Shown one piece after another: positions 52,927 to 61,982 of a DNA stretch of 64,000 nt; the stretch's first letter is position 1, and every line of letters begins with the position of its first letter. The position numbers and the translations under genes are program-made. Source of the DNA: Flavobacteriales bacterium UBA6051. GTDB taxonomy: Bacteria > Bacteroidota > Bacteroidia > Flavobacteriales_D > Crocinitomicaceae. The stretch covers positions 206,915-270,914 of the forward strand of contig DIYP01000011.1 of assembly GCA_002427735.1 (NCBI GenBank), given 5' to 3'. The notes below the pieces were generated by a model. It did no database searches and was not told where the DNA came from. It saw only the letters and a program-made list of their open reading frames with translations.

Positions 52927-53964
52927 TTGACACAAAAAGATACGATTATATTGGGGATAGAATCTTCGTGTGACGATACCTCTGCTGCCATCCTCAAAAA
53001 TGGCACCATTTTGTCTAACGTGATTGCAGGACAAAAAGTACATGAGGAGTATGGAGGAGTTGTTCCAGAACTAGCGAGCAGAGCACATTTACAAAATATT
53101 GTACCCGTCATAGAAGCAGCCATTCGTAAAGCAGATATTACGATTCAAGATATTGATGCTATCGCATTTACGAAAGGCCCCGGATTACTGGGCTCTCTTG
53201 TTGTGGGAACATCTTTTGCCAAAACGTTGGCATTGGCGCTTGACGTGCCTCTGATTGATGTAAACCACATGTATGGTCATGTACTGGCACATTTTATTGC
53301 AGATGAAGAGCGCAGCAAACCTAAGTTTCCTTTCCTATGTCTAACCGTTTCAGGGGGGCACACACAAATTGTGTTGGTTAAAAACTATTTAGATATGCAA
53401 ATCATTGGTTCAACCATTGATGATGCTGCGGGTGAAGCCTTTGATAAAACGGCCAAAATTCTCGGGTTTACTTATCCTGGAGGTCCGTTAATAGATCAAT
53501 ATGCCGAAAAAGGTGACGCTGCACGATTTAGTTTTTCAAAACCACGTGTTGGAGGGTATGATTACAGCTTTAGTGGGTTAAAAACGGCTATTCTTTATTT
53601 CATTAGAAAAGAAGAAGAGAAAAACCCTCAATTTATTCAAGATAACTTGCACGATCTATGTGCTTCTATCCAAAAGACCATTATCGATATTTTGATGAAA
53701 AAGCTAGTTGCAGCATCAAAAGAATTGGGTATTAGTGAAATCGCAATTGCAGGTGGTGTTTCAGCGAATAGTGGTTTGAGATCAAGACTGAAGGAGTTAG
53801 GGATTTCGTACGGCTGGAATACATATATCCCTCGTTTTGAGTATTGTACAGATAACGCCGCAATGATTGCTATTACAGGTAAATTTATGTTCGATAAACA
53901 ACTGTTTACCGATCAATCGGTGACTGCGCAGGCAAGGGTGCCTTTCGGTATCTCCTGGAAGTAA
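52927..53964 (+). CDS. tsaD: tRNA N6-threonylcarbamoyladenosine transferase
   Basis: A 345-aa ASKHA-fold enzyme that transfers the threonylcarbamoyl group to A37 of ANN-decoding tRNAs. It begins ILGIESSCDDTSAAIL (phosphate-binding loop); the metal-binding HxxxH is in NHMYGHVLAH; SGGHTQIVLV, GEAFDKTAKILG, GGYDYSFSGLKTA and IAGGVSANSGL complete the signature. The start is TTG at 52927: the frame has no ATG before the conserved N terminus. Its substrate is made by the Sua5-type enzyme at 19783. The promoter must lie in the 21-bp gap or inside the divergent tamB-like gene. Confidence 0.95.
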   Translation: MTQKDTIILGIESSCDDTSAAILKNGTILSNVIAGQKVHEEYGGVVPELASRAHLQNIVPVIEAAIRKADITIQDIDAIAFTKGPGLLGSLVVGTSFAKTLALALDVPLIDVNHMYGHVLAHFIADEERSKPKFPFLCLTVSGGHTQIVLVKNYLDMQIIGSTIDDAAGEAFDKTAKILGFTYPGGPLIDQYAEKGDAARFSFSKPRVGGYDYSFSGLKTAILYFIRKEEEKNPQFIQDNLHDLCASIQKTIIDILMKKLVAASKELGISEIAIAGGVSANSGLRSRLKELGISYGWNTYIPRFEYCTDNAAMIAITGKFMFDKQLFTDQSVTAQARVPFGISWK

Positions 53965-54048
53965 TTTTTTTGATTCTCGCAATACTTTGTTCATTTTGAG
54001 GTAAGTAAAGAAATTTTTATTATCTTCTTAGTCCAAAATCTCAGACTT

Positions 54049-54330
54049 ATGCAAGTATCACTCAAGCCTGAGTTGATCGAAAAGGAACTGATTCAGTCTC
54101 TTTCTTTCAACTCAAAGACACAAGTGCGCCAACATCCAGACTTAAAGGCGCAAATCAAAAAAGCCACACGACTCGGTAATGCTTACAGAAGTAAAGTCTC
54201 AATCTTCTTCGAAGATGATGAAGGGATTAAGCGTGTGGATACAACTATTTGGGCACATGGAGCAAAATACATCTGTCTCAAGGGAGGTGTTTGGATTCCT
54301 ATCAGTAGGATTATAGAAATTAAATCTTGA
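54049..54330 (+). CDS. Small conserved cytoplasmic protein of unknown function
   Basis: A 93-aa soluble protein: helical N terminus (LIEKELIQSLSFNSKTQVRQ), then a beta-rich part (LGNAYRSKVSIFFEDDEGIK, VDTTIWAHGAKYICLKGGVW, IPISRIIEI). The second half resembles a family I have seen across Bacteroidota, with an LGNxxKxKVxIxF core and a LKGGxxIPI end; it may be a small barrel. No name or function is known to me. It lies alone between tsaD and the DsbD pair. Confidence 0.75.
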   Translation: MQVSLKPELIEKELIQSLSFNSKTQVRQHPDLKAQIKKATRLGNAYRSKVSIFFEDDEGIKRVDTTIWAHGAKYICLKGGVWIPISRIIEIKS

Positions 54331-54460
54331 TAGCTGGTTATAATCGCTATACCAAAGAATTTCGATGGTAATATTATTTTGGGATTTCAAGGATAAAATC
54401 AAATCCTCGTCCCGATATTGATTCCTATTGAGTAGATTTGACTTCTACAATTGGGACGAA

Positions 54461-54892
54461 ATGTATCGAAATTTACTATCCTTTCTTTTTTTGTTTGTCA
54501 GCGCACAATTACTTGCGCAGGATAAAGTTGAGTGGACTTATTCCTATAACTCATCCGCTAATCATATAGAAATAAAGGCGGTAATTGCAGAAGGTTGGCA
54601 TTTATACAGTCAGCAAATCGACAATGAAATAGGACCTATTCCTACGGCATTTGAATTTCAAAGAAACCCACATGTAAAGTTTGTTGGTGAAACTGTCGAG
54701 CCAGAATCGATAAAGGCTTATGATCCTAATTTTGAAGGAGATCTTAATTTCTTCAAAGATCAGGTCGTTTTCAAACAAAAAATAAAAATTGATCAACCCA
54801 CAGAGGTGATCGGTGTAGTGACTTACATGGTATGTAATGATGTAATGTGCATGCCACCAACAGACGAATTATTTACAATTAGAATCGAATAA
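54461..54892 (+). CDS. Stand-alone DsbD N-terminal-like domain protein
   Basis: A 143-aa exported protein. The ATG at 54461 gives a signal peptide (MYRNLLSFLFLFVSAQ, ending LLAQ); an upstream TTG would add 11 residues. The mature part matches the periplasmic N-terminal domain of DsbD (DsbD-alpha): VIAEGWHLYSQQIDNEIG, a LNFFKDQVVFKQKI strand and VCNDVMCMPPTDELFTI, where CNDVMC carries the redox Cys pair. It precedes the full-length DsbD by zero bases, so it is cotranscribed. It resembles the first domain of that protein, suggesting domain duplication. It may serve as a second electron acceptor from the DsbD membrane core. Confidence 0.8.
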   Translation: MYRNLLSFLFLFVSAQLLAQDKVEWTYSYNSSANHIEIKAVIAEGWHLYSQQIDNEIGPIPTAFEFQRNPHVKFVGETVEPESIKAYDPNFEGDLNFFKDQVVFKQKIKIDQPTEVIGVVTYMVCNDVMCMPPTDELFTIRIE

Positions 54893-56983
54893 ATGACGCG
54901 GATGAAATATTTGAAGTCTTTGACTTTAGTGGTGTTTGTGCTGGGAGCATGGTTGAACAGTTGGTCTCAGCTAGAATTTCCAGAGGATAAAGTAAACTGG
55001 AAATTTACTTTAGAGCAGGATGGAGAAGACGCTGTGGTAGTCGGAACAATTACCATGGTAGAACATTGGCACATTTATGCAGCGAATTTACCGGAAGGCG
55101 TTTTTGTGATTCCTACCACTGTTGACTTAGAGAAGTCCTCAAAGTTTAAAACCGTGGGAGGAGTGATAGAACCAGAACCTATTTTTGAACACGATGAAGT
55201 GGCTGATGAGGACTTGTATTATCACTCACATACCATTAAGCTGAAGAGAAAAATCAAAGTTCTTTCGGAAGATGACTTTACATTGAAAGGTACTTTCGGT
55301 TTTCAGACATGCGACGATACTCATTGTTTGCCGCCGCATACCGCTGAATTTTCTTTGAAGGTGAAGGGAGTAAAAGATGATGAAGGTAGCGAGGATGAGG
55401 TTGATCCGGATGAAAATATTGAAGAACAGGCGGATAGCACTGATGTAAATACCAATGCTTCCAATGATGAAGCATCGAATGGCGAGTCGGAAGGTGATGA
55501 GCCGAGTTCAACGGAAAATGCTGATAATAAGAACTCTGAAGATGAAGATTCCAATTCAATTTGGATGATTTTCTTCTTATCATTTGCCAGTGGGCTAGCC
55601 GCGTTGCTTACACCATGTGTATTCCCAATGATCCCAATGACGGTTAGCTTTTTTACGAAGCAGAGTAAATCCAAAGCACAAGGTATTAGGAACGCTATTA
55701 TTTATGGTGTATCTATTATTGTTATCTATATTCTACTCGGAACAGTTGTGACCGCTGTCTTTGGTGCAGAAGTCTTGAATGAAATGTCGACAAACCCGAC
55801 GTTTAATATTGTTTTCTTCCTGATCCTGGTAGTTTTTGCCATTTCTTTCATGGGAGCTTTCGAAATACGTATGCCAAGTTCGTGGGTGAATAAAGCAGAC
55901 AGTAAGGCAGATAAAGGAGGGCTAATCGGAATCTTCTTTATGGCACTTGCGCTGGCGCTTGTATCGTTCTCTTGTACTGGGCCAATTGTCGGAACGTTAC
56001 TCGTTCAGGCGGCTTCTGAAGGTGGAATTGCACCGTTTGTTGGGATGTTTGGATTCTCATTGGCACTAGCACTTCCTTTTGGTTTATTTGCTGCCTTCCC
56101 AGGCTGGATGAATACGCTTCCAAAATCGGGAGGGTGGTTGAACACCGTAAAAGTTGTTCTTGGATTCTTGGAGTTGGCTTTGGCCTTTAAATTCTTGTCA
56201 AACGCCGATTTGGCAATTCAGGGACACTATCTTGAACGAGAGCTATTTTTGGCAATCTGGATAGGTGTATTTTTTGTACTTGCTATGTATCTTTTCGGAA
56301 TGTTCCGTTTACCACATGATAGTCCATTAGAAAAGCTATCGGTGGGTAGAGCAATGCTCGGTACGACAACGATTATATTTGTGTTATATATGCTACCTGG
56401 CTTATGGGGAGCACCATTAAAGCTAATCAGTGCATTCCCTCCACCAATGCATTACAGTGAATCTCCAATGGGAGTTGGAGGTGGAGGAGGAAGCGCAGGT
56501 GCTTCTGATCATGGCCCGGAGGGTACCCATCTTGGGCCTCAGAATATTTGGGTTTTCCACGACTACGACAAAGCTTTGGCTTACGCAAAAGAAGTCGGTA
56601 AACCACTGTTTGTTGATTTCACAGGACATAATTGTGTGAATTGCCGAAAGATGGAACAAAGCGTTTGGGGTGAACCTGGAGTTATTGATATTCTTAAGAA
56701 TGATGTGGTCGTAGTATCACTGTACGTAGATGAACGCACGGAGCTTCCAAAGTCGGAGCAAAAAGAGGTGACCTATGCTGGCGGTCGAACCAAGTTTATT
56801 AAGACAGTAGGTGACAAATGGATGATAAAACAAATCACTGAATATGAGGCAACGGCGCAGCCTTATTATGTCATGCAAAACGTTGATGGTGAGGATATCT
56901 CTAAAGGACCTGCGACTTATCAAGATCATAGCGTGCCTGCCGATTTTAAAAGTTGGTTAGATGAGAGTCTAAAGAATCAATAG
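54893..56983 (+). CDS. dsbD: Thiol:disulfide interchange protein DsbD
   Basis: A 696-aa inner-membrane protein that moves electrons from cytoplasmic thioredoxin to periplasmic thiols. In order: signal peptide (1-25); N-terminal DsbD-alpha domain with Cys140 and Cys145 (FQTCDDTHCLPPHT); a strongly acidic linker (~158-220); eight transmembrane helices (~223-512) with the redox Cys242 (TPCVFPMIPMT) and Cys361 (SFSCTGPIVG); then a thioredoxin domain with CVNC (Cys581, Cys584; FVDFTGHNCVNCRKME). The length is above E. coli DsbD because of the acidic linker. It is directly downstream of an isolated DsbD-alpha domain, so one operon makes two alpha domains. A terminator follows. Confidence 0.9.
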   Translation: MTRMKYLKSLTLVVFVLGAWLNSWSQLEFPEDKVNWKFTLEQDGEDAVVVGTITMVEHWHIYAANLPEGVFVIPTTVDLEKSSKFKTVGGVIEPEPIFEHDEVADEDLYYHSHTIKLKRKIKVLSEDDFTLKGTFGFQTCDDTHCLPPHTAEFSLKVKGVKDDEGSEDEVDPDENIEEQADSTDVNTNASNDEASNGESEGDEPSSTENADNKNSEDEDSNSIWMIFFLSFASGLAALLTPCVFPMIPMTVSFFTKQSKSKAQGIRNAIIYGVSIIVIYILLGTVVTAVFGAEVLNEMSTNPTFNIVFFLILVVFAISFMGAFEIRMPSSWVNKADSKADKGGLIGIFFMALALALVSFSCTGPIVGTLLVQAASEGGIAPFVGMFGFSLALALPFGLFAAFPGWMNTLPKSGGWLNTVKVVLGFLELALAFKFLSNADLAIQGHYLERELFLAIWIGVFFVLAMYLFGMFRLPHDSPLEKLSVGRAMLGTTTIIFVLYMLPGLWGAPLKLISAFPPPMHYSESPMGVGGGGGSAGASDHGPEGTHLGPQNIWVFHDYDKALAYAKEVGKPLFVDFTGHNCVNCRKMEQSVWGEPGVIDILKNDVVVVSLYVDERTELPKSEQKEVTYAGGRTKFIKTVGDKWMIKQITEYEATAQPYYVMQNVDGEDISKGPATYQDHSVPADFKSWLDESLKNQ

Positions 56984-57000
56984 AAGAAATAGTTGAAGTA

Positions 57001-57036
57001 ATCCCCTGATCAAATTCTGATCAGGGGATTTTTTTT
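57001..57036 (+). terminator. Intrinsic terminator of dsbD
   Basis: ATCCCCTGATC-AAATTCT-GATCAGGGGAT is a perfect 11-bp stem, then seven T residues. Confidence 0.9.
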
Positions 57037-57048
57037 AGCTTTACTTTC

Positions 57049-59142
57049 ATGAATAATTTCCTAATAACTCCCATCGAATATCTTAAGGGTGTTGGGCCCC
57101 AAAAAGCGGAGTTGTTACGAAAGGAAATAGGAATTTATTCTTTCAAGGACCTTCTCGAATACTACCCCTATCGTTATGTTGACAGGTCTCGGTTTCACAA
57201 GGTTAACGAATTACTTGAGGTAAACGGTTTTGCCCAATTGAAAGGCCGAATTGTCGCTATTCAAGAAGTGGGTTCGCCAAGAAATAAACGTCTTACTGCC
57301 AAGTTTCAAGATGAAACTGGAATGATTGATTTAGTTTGGTTTAAAGGTGCTCGATGGATTAAGTCAACCCTTAAGGTAAATCAGGAGATACAGATTTACG
57401 GAAAGCCGACACAATACAAAGGTCGCTGGAATATTCCGCATCCGGAAATCTCTAAGGTGGCTCAGGGCAGTGCACAAGGTTTTCAACCTGTATATTCCAG
57501 TACAGAACGTCTCTCTGCAGCTGGGATGAATTCCAAAGGGATTGAGAAATTGGTCAGAAATCTTTTGGAGAACTTAAGCGGACAAGTCGAGGAGTTTCTA
57601 CCTGAAAAATTAACTGTTGAGCATCGACTGCTAACGCGAGAACGAGCAATTAAAATGGTGCACAATCCTACATCCGAATTGGATGCTCAGCAGGCGCGTT
57701 TTAGATTGAAGTTTGAAGAGCTTTTTTTTCTGCAAATGGAACTGTTGGTGCGTAAGAAAATTACGATGCAAAAATCCAAGGGTTATATGCTAGAGTCCGT
57801 GGGGCAACTATTTACAGACTTCTACGAAAAGCATATTCCCTTTGATTTAACTGGAGCGCAAAAAAGGGTGTTGAAGGAAATTCGAAGAGATTTAAAAACA
57901 GGTCATCATATGAATCGTCTGTTACAGGGTGATGTTGGAAGTGGCAAAACCCTGGTGGCACTCCTGTCAATGTTGTTGGCGATTGGGAATGATTACCAGG
58001 CAGCGCTTATTGCACCAACAGAAATCTTAGCTATTCAGCATTATGAGACAATTTCTGAAATGTTGGAACCATTGAATGTGAAGGTGGCCTTGTTGACTGG
58101 TTCGACCAAAAAGAAAGAACGAGTGCCATTGCACGACCAGTTACAGAACGGTGAAATAAATTTATTGATAGGAACACACGCGTTGTTGGAGCCAACGGTT
58201 GTCTTTAAGAATCTGGGACTGGTCGTAATTGATGAACAACATCGTTTTGGGGTTGCGCAACGAGCACGTATGTGGAGAAAGAATAAACTTCCACCTCATG
58301 TATTGATCATGACCGCTACTCCAATTCCCAGAACACTTGCCATGACGTTTTACGGGGATCTTGATGTCTCAGTAATTGATGAATTACCACCTGGTAGAAA
58401 GCCTATTACCACTATGCATAAGTACGATGCAAGTCGTTTGCGTATGTTTGGCTTTTTGAAAGAAGAAATTGCTAAAGGTCGCCAGGTTTACATTGTTTAT
58501 CCATTGATTCAAGAGTCTGAAAAATTAGATTTTAACAATCTCATGGACGGGTATGAGGCTATCAGTCGAGCATTTCCTTTGCCTAATTATCGTGTAAGCA
58601 TTGTGCATGGTAAAATGAAGCCCGAAGATAAGGAGTTTGAAATGAACAGATTTGCAAAAGGAGAAACACAAATCATGGTAGCTACTACGGTGATTGAAGT
58701 AGGTGTTAATGTTCCTAACGCTAGTGTAATGGTCATCGAAAGTGCCGAACGGTTTGGATTATCCCAACTGCATCAGTTACGGGGAAGGGTAGGGCGAGGA
58801 GCCGAAAAGTCCTATTGCATTTTGATGACTGGTGATAAACTTTCCCCTGATACGATTAAGCGAATGGAAACCATGGTTAGGACAAACGACGGTTTTGAAA
58901 TTGCAGAGGTCGATTTACAATTGCGCGGACCGGGAGATTTGTTGGGTACGCAGCAAAGCGGAATGTTGGATCTTAAGATTGCCAATTTGTCGAAAGATGG
59001 ACCGGTTGTCGGAATGGCTAGAGATTGCGCAAAGCAATTGTTAAAGGATGATCCAACCGTAGAGCTTCCAGAGAATAAAGGGGTTCGCGTAAGATTGAGC
59101 GAAATGCTTAGTGACCGTCCTAATTGGGGGCGAATCGCCTGA
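57049..59142 (+). CDS. recG: ATP-dependent DNA helicase RecG
   Basis: A 697-aa branch-migration helicase for rescue of stalled forks and recombination intermediates. The N-terminal wedge/OB domain spans ~50-150 (LLEVNGFAQLKGRIVAIQEV). The helicase core has Walker A GDVGSGKTL, DEQH in VVIDEQHRFGV, TATPIPRTLAMT, then the second RecA-like domain (ATTVIEVGVNVPNASVMVIE, QLHQLRGRVGRG). The typical RecG C terminus (LLGTQQSGMLDLKIANL) is present, and the length is normal. Confidence 0.95.
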   Translation: MNNFLITPIEYLKGVGPQKAELLRKEIGIYSFKDLLEYYPYRYVDRSRFHKVNELLEVNGFAQLKGRIVAIQEVGSPRNKRLTAKFQDETGMIDLVWFKGARWIKSTLKVNQEIQIYGKPTQYKGRWNIPHPEISKVAQGSAQGFQPVYSSTERLSAAGMNSKGIEKLVRNLLENLSGQVEEFLPEKLTVEHRLLTRERAIKMVHNPTSELDAQQARFRLKFEELFFLQMELLVRKKITMQKSKGYMLESVGQLFTDFYEKHIPFDLTGAQKRVLKEIRRDLKTGHHMNRLLQGDVGSGKTLVALLSMLLAIGNDYQAALIAPTEILAIQHYETISEMLEPLNVKVALLTGSTKKKERVPLHDQLQNGEINLLIGTHALLEPTVVFKNLGLVVIDEQHRFGVAQRARMWRKNKLPPHVLIMTATPIPRTLAMTFYGDLDVSVIDELPPGRKPITTMHKYDASRLRMFGFLKEEIAKGRQVYIVYPLIQESEKLDFNNLMDGYEAISRAFPLPNYRVSIVHGKMKPEDKEFEMNRFAKGETQIMVATTVIEVGVNVPNASVMVIESAERFGLSQLHQLRGRVGRGAEKSYCILMTGDKLSPDTIKRMETMVRTNDGFEIAEVDLQLRGPGDLLGTQQSGMLDLKIANLSKDGPVVGMARDCAKQLLKDDPTVELPENKGVRVRLSEMLSDRPNWGRIA

Positions 59143-59188
59143 AAACTAATTTCGGTTCAATTTATGTAGTTTTGAGCAAAACAGTTTT

Positions 59189-59518
59189 ATGAGGTTACTT
59201 GTATTGGTGAGCTGCTTGTTTTCATTTGCAGCCAATGGTCAGATAATAAGTGGTGAATTGAAAGATGAAGGACGAAAACTTGTATCTACAGCTAATTTTA
59301 TCGTTGAAGGCACTGCTAACGGATACGCTAAGTACGAGGTTGCGGTTAATAGAGAAGGAGAAGTTACAAGTGTTCGACTAATTGAAACTGATATCAAAAG
59401 TACGCCTACAAAGATGAAGCTACGTGATTATGCCATGAAACTAGTGTTCGAAAAAGGGACGTATTACCCTAAATTCCATCACGCGGTTGTACGACTTACA
59501 AGCGTAAAATCACTGTAA
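59189..59518 (+). CDS. Small secreted protein of unknown function
   Basis: A 109-aa exported protein (signal peptide MRLLVLVSCLFSFAANGQ). The mature part, including FIVEGTANGYAKYEVAVNRE, GEVTSVRLIETDI and AMKLVFEKGTYYP, resembles the small alpha/beta fold of TonB C-terminal and related periplasmic domains (a GxVxxVxxxx pattern), but this is weak. A TAGTTTTG box (59167-59174) lies 14 bp before the start. It is convergent with the ligase, with 5 bp between stops. Confidence 0.6.
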   Translation: MRLLVLVSCLFSFAANGQIISGELKDEGRKLVSTANFIVEGTANGYAKYEVAVNREGEVTSVRLIETDIKSTPTKMKLRDYAMKLVFEKGTYYPKFHHAVVRLTSVKSL

Positions 59519-59523
59519 ATTTC

Positions 59524-61284
59524 TTAGTTGTAGATCTTCTTTACGCTCTCAGCGTGAATTTCCATGATTTTCTTTCGTTTCAGCTTTAAGGTGGGTGTTA
59601 GTTCACCACCTTCAACCGACAACTCATCTGGTAAAAGTTCAAAGCGCTTTATCTTTTCCCAGTTTCCAAACTCTTCGTTAAAAACGTCAAGCTCGCGCTG
59701 GATTCGATCTTTTACTTCAGTCGAATTGATGATCGAAGCATTCGAGCCATCGCCGAGGTCATGCCCTTTACGCTTAGCCCATTCTCGCAAGAATTCATAG
59801 GATGGTACAATTAAAGCAGCTGGGAATTTTTCTCCCTCGCCTATTACCATGATCTGTTCAATGAAACGCGATTCTTTGAATTTATTCTCCATCGCTTGAG
59901 GCACGATATATTTACCTCCAGATGTTTTAAAGATTTCTTTCTTACGATCAGTGATTTTCAAAAACGTCCCTTCCTGAAATTCTCCGATATCTCCCGTATG
60001 AAACCATCCATCTTTGATTACTTCAGCTGTTTTATCCGGAAGTTGGTAATACCCCATCATAACGTTTGGTCCTTTTACAAGGATTTCACCGTCTTCTGCA
60101 ATTTTGACTTCAACACCATCAATCAACGGTCCTACTGTACCTATACGAATGCCTTTATCAAAACAGTTCACAGAGACTACAGGCGACGTTTCGGTCAGGC
60201 CATATCCTTCAAGGATTGGAATATCCGCAGCTAGGAAAATTCTTGCCAGACGAGGTTGCAGAGCGGCACTACCAGAGGCAATAGCGCGTACATTTCCTCC
60301 CAATGCTTCTTGCCACTTAGAGAAAATAAGTTTTCGTGCAATTTTTAGTTTAAAATTATAGAACCCTGAACGTCCTTCAACTTTGTAGTCCTCAGCTAAT
60401 TCCACTGCCCAAAAGAAAAGCTTTCGCTTGATTCCTGAAAGTTCATCACCTTTTGCCATGATTTTATCAAATACCTTCTCAATGAGGCGAGGAACAGCGG
60501 TGAATACGTCAGGCTTTACTTCTCGAATGTTGTCTCCAATTGTATCGAGAGACTCCGCAAAATGAATTGAACAGCCAAGATACATATAGAGATAATGAAG
60601 CATTCGCTCATAGATATGACAAACCGGAAGAAAAGTTAGAACTTTTGAGTTGCTATCTGCGGGAATTGGGTCAACACAGGCATCTACGTTGGATAAGATA
60701 TTTCTATGCGATAACATTACACCTTTCGGGTTTCCTGTGGTTCCTGAGGTGTAAATAATCGTTGCTAAATCCTCGTAATTCACCTTTTCCATGCGCTCTT
60801 TCACTGCAGATTCCTCAACGGATTCATGTTTGTCAGCTATTGCCAACCAATGTTCAGCCCCATCTACATTTTCCATTGTAAAGATGTGTTCTAGAGATGG
60901 TGTCTCCTTTTGAACATTTTGAATTTTAGCAAAAAGCTCAGCATCACTTACGACACAAAGTTTGATTCCGGCGTCGTTAAAAATATAGCGATAATCACTT
61001 TCAGAAATATTTGGGTAAAAAGGAACAACAATGGCTCCTGCCTGCTGAATAGCAATGTCCATTACATTCCACTCGTAGCGCGTATTTGAAACAAGTCCTA
61101 TTTTATCTCCAGCTTCCACGCCAATAGCTAATAAACCTCTCGAGATTTTCATCGCTAGATTTAGAAAGTCTTGGGTTGAAACACCCTCCCAAGAATCCCC
61201 TTTTTTACTTACGAACATACGCTCGTTTGGGTGAGAATTCAATTGGTGGTAAGGAATGTCGAAAAGTCTTTTTGCTTGAATCAT
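59524..61284 (-). CDS. Long-chain acyl-CoA synthetase (AMP-forming)
   Basis: A 586-aa adenylate-forming enzyme that activates long-chain fatty acids to acyl-CoA. The AMP-binding signature IIYTSGTTGNPKGVMLSH (P-loop) is at ~172-190. Motif GLTETSPVVSVN is near 350, GWFHTGDIGEF near 425 and the hinge ITDRKKEIFKTSGGKYI follows. The length and motifs fit the FadD/FAA family with an N-terminal ARxxF-like membrane-associating part (KRLFDIPYHQLNSHPNERMF). Several such genes usually exist, so I do not give a symbol. It is divergent from the ECF system to its right (209-bp gap). Confidence 0.88.
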   Translation of the reverse strand: MIQAKRLFDIPYHQLNSHPNERMFVSKKGDSWEGVSTQDFLNLAMKISRGLLAIGVEAGDKIGLVSNTRYEWNVMDIAIQQAGAIVVPFYPNISESDYRYIFNDAGIKLCVVSDAELFAKIQNVQKETPSLEHIFTMENVDGAEHWLAIADKHESVEESAVKERMEKVNYEDLATIIYTSGTTGNPKGVMLSHRNILSNVDACVDPIPADSNSKVLTFLPVCHIYERMLHYLYMYLGCSIHFAESLDTIGDNIREVKPDVFTAVPRLIEKVFDKIMAKGDELSGIKRKLFFWAVELAEDYKVEGRSGFYNFKLKIARKLIFSKWQEALGGNVRAIASGSAALQPRLARIFLAADIPILEGYGLTETSPVVSVNCFDKGIRIGTVGPLIDGVEVKIAEDGEILVKGPNVMMGYYQLPDKTAEVIKDGWFHTGDIGEFQEGTFLKITDRKKEIFKTSGGKYIVPQAMENKFKESRFIEQIMVIGEGEKFPAALIVPSYEFLREWAKRKGHDLGDGSNASIINSTEVKDRIQRELDVFNEEFGNWEKIKRFELLPDELSVEGGELTPTLKLKRKKIMEIHAESVKKIYN

Positions 61285-61493
61285 GGTAAATGCTTGTGTG
61301 TTACTACGAATGTATGAAAAAAAGATCAGTCAAAAAGCCTCAAAAAATATTCGATGAATGACACGGAATATTAGTTCAAAGAGCCCTTACGATAATCGGC
61401 TGTTACAATATATATAGGTAAGCGTTATTTGTGTGTTCTTAGTGTAACATTATCAGGTCATTCTTTGTTTTAACTGTGTGACCTAAACAGATT

Positions 61494-61982
61494 TTGAGAA
61501 GACGCGAGTACAATATCATTGTGAATGAACATGCCGATGGCCTGTACGGCTACGCTATTCGTTTTCTCCGCAATAAGGAGGATGCAGCAGATATTGTTCA
61601 GGATGTATTCGAAAAATTATGGATTCATCGAAGGAAAGTTGAATTTGCGAAAGCAAAGTCTTGGATGTTTACAACAGCGCATAATGCGATGATTAATTTT
61701 TCGAATCGTAAGGGGAGAGTGGTATTGTCCGATGAAATGCAAACGTATGATTCGCGAACGATTGTTCCTAATTCATTTGAATCGAATCAAGTTGTGGATA
61801 GGGCTGTAAGTATTCTTCCACCCATCCAAAAGAGTGTCATCTTGCTGAGAGATTTGGAAGGCTATTCGTATAAGGAGATAGCTGAAATTCTTGACCTCTC
61901 TGATTCTCAGGTGAAGGTATATCTGTTTAGAGCACGAAAAAAGATTAAAAAGCAGTTAAAAGGAATGGTAGAGCTGGTATGA
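61494..61982 (+). CDS. ECF sigma factor of the PorP-barrel signalling operon
   Basis: A 162-aa ECF sigma factor. Region 2 is at ~10-75 (LYGYAIRFLRNKEDAADIVQ, DVFEKLW, KSWMFTTAHNAMIN) and region 4 at ~105-155 (LPPIQKSVILLRDLEGYSYK, EIAEILDLSDSQVKVYLFRA). The start is TTG at 61494: a TGA lies in frame at 61479-61481 and no ATG intervenes. The stop overlaps the next gene as ATGA. The partner has a cytoplasmic anti-sigma-like N terminus, so the sigma factor is probably held inactive by it and released by an outer-membrane signal. Likely targets include its own operon and the PorP/SprF gene downstream. The TGTAACA sequence at 61443-61449 could be a -35-like ECF element, but that is only a guess. 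Confidence 0.88.
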   Translation: MRRREYNIIVNEHADGLYGYAIRFLRNKEDAADIVQDVFEKLWIHRRKVEFAKAKSWMFTTAHNAMINFSNRKGRVVLSDEMQTYDSRTIVPNSFESNQVVDRAVSILPPIQKSVILLRDLEGYSYKEIAEILDLSDSQVKVYLFRARKKIKKQLKGMVELV

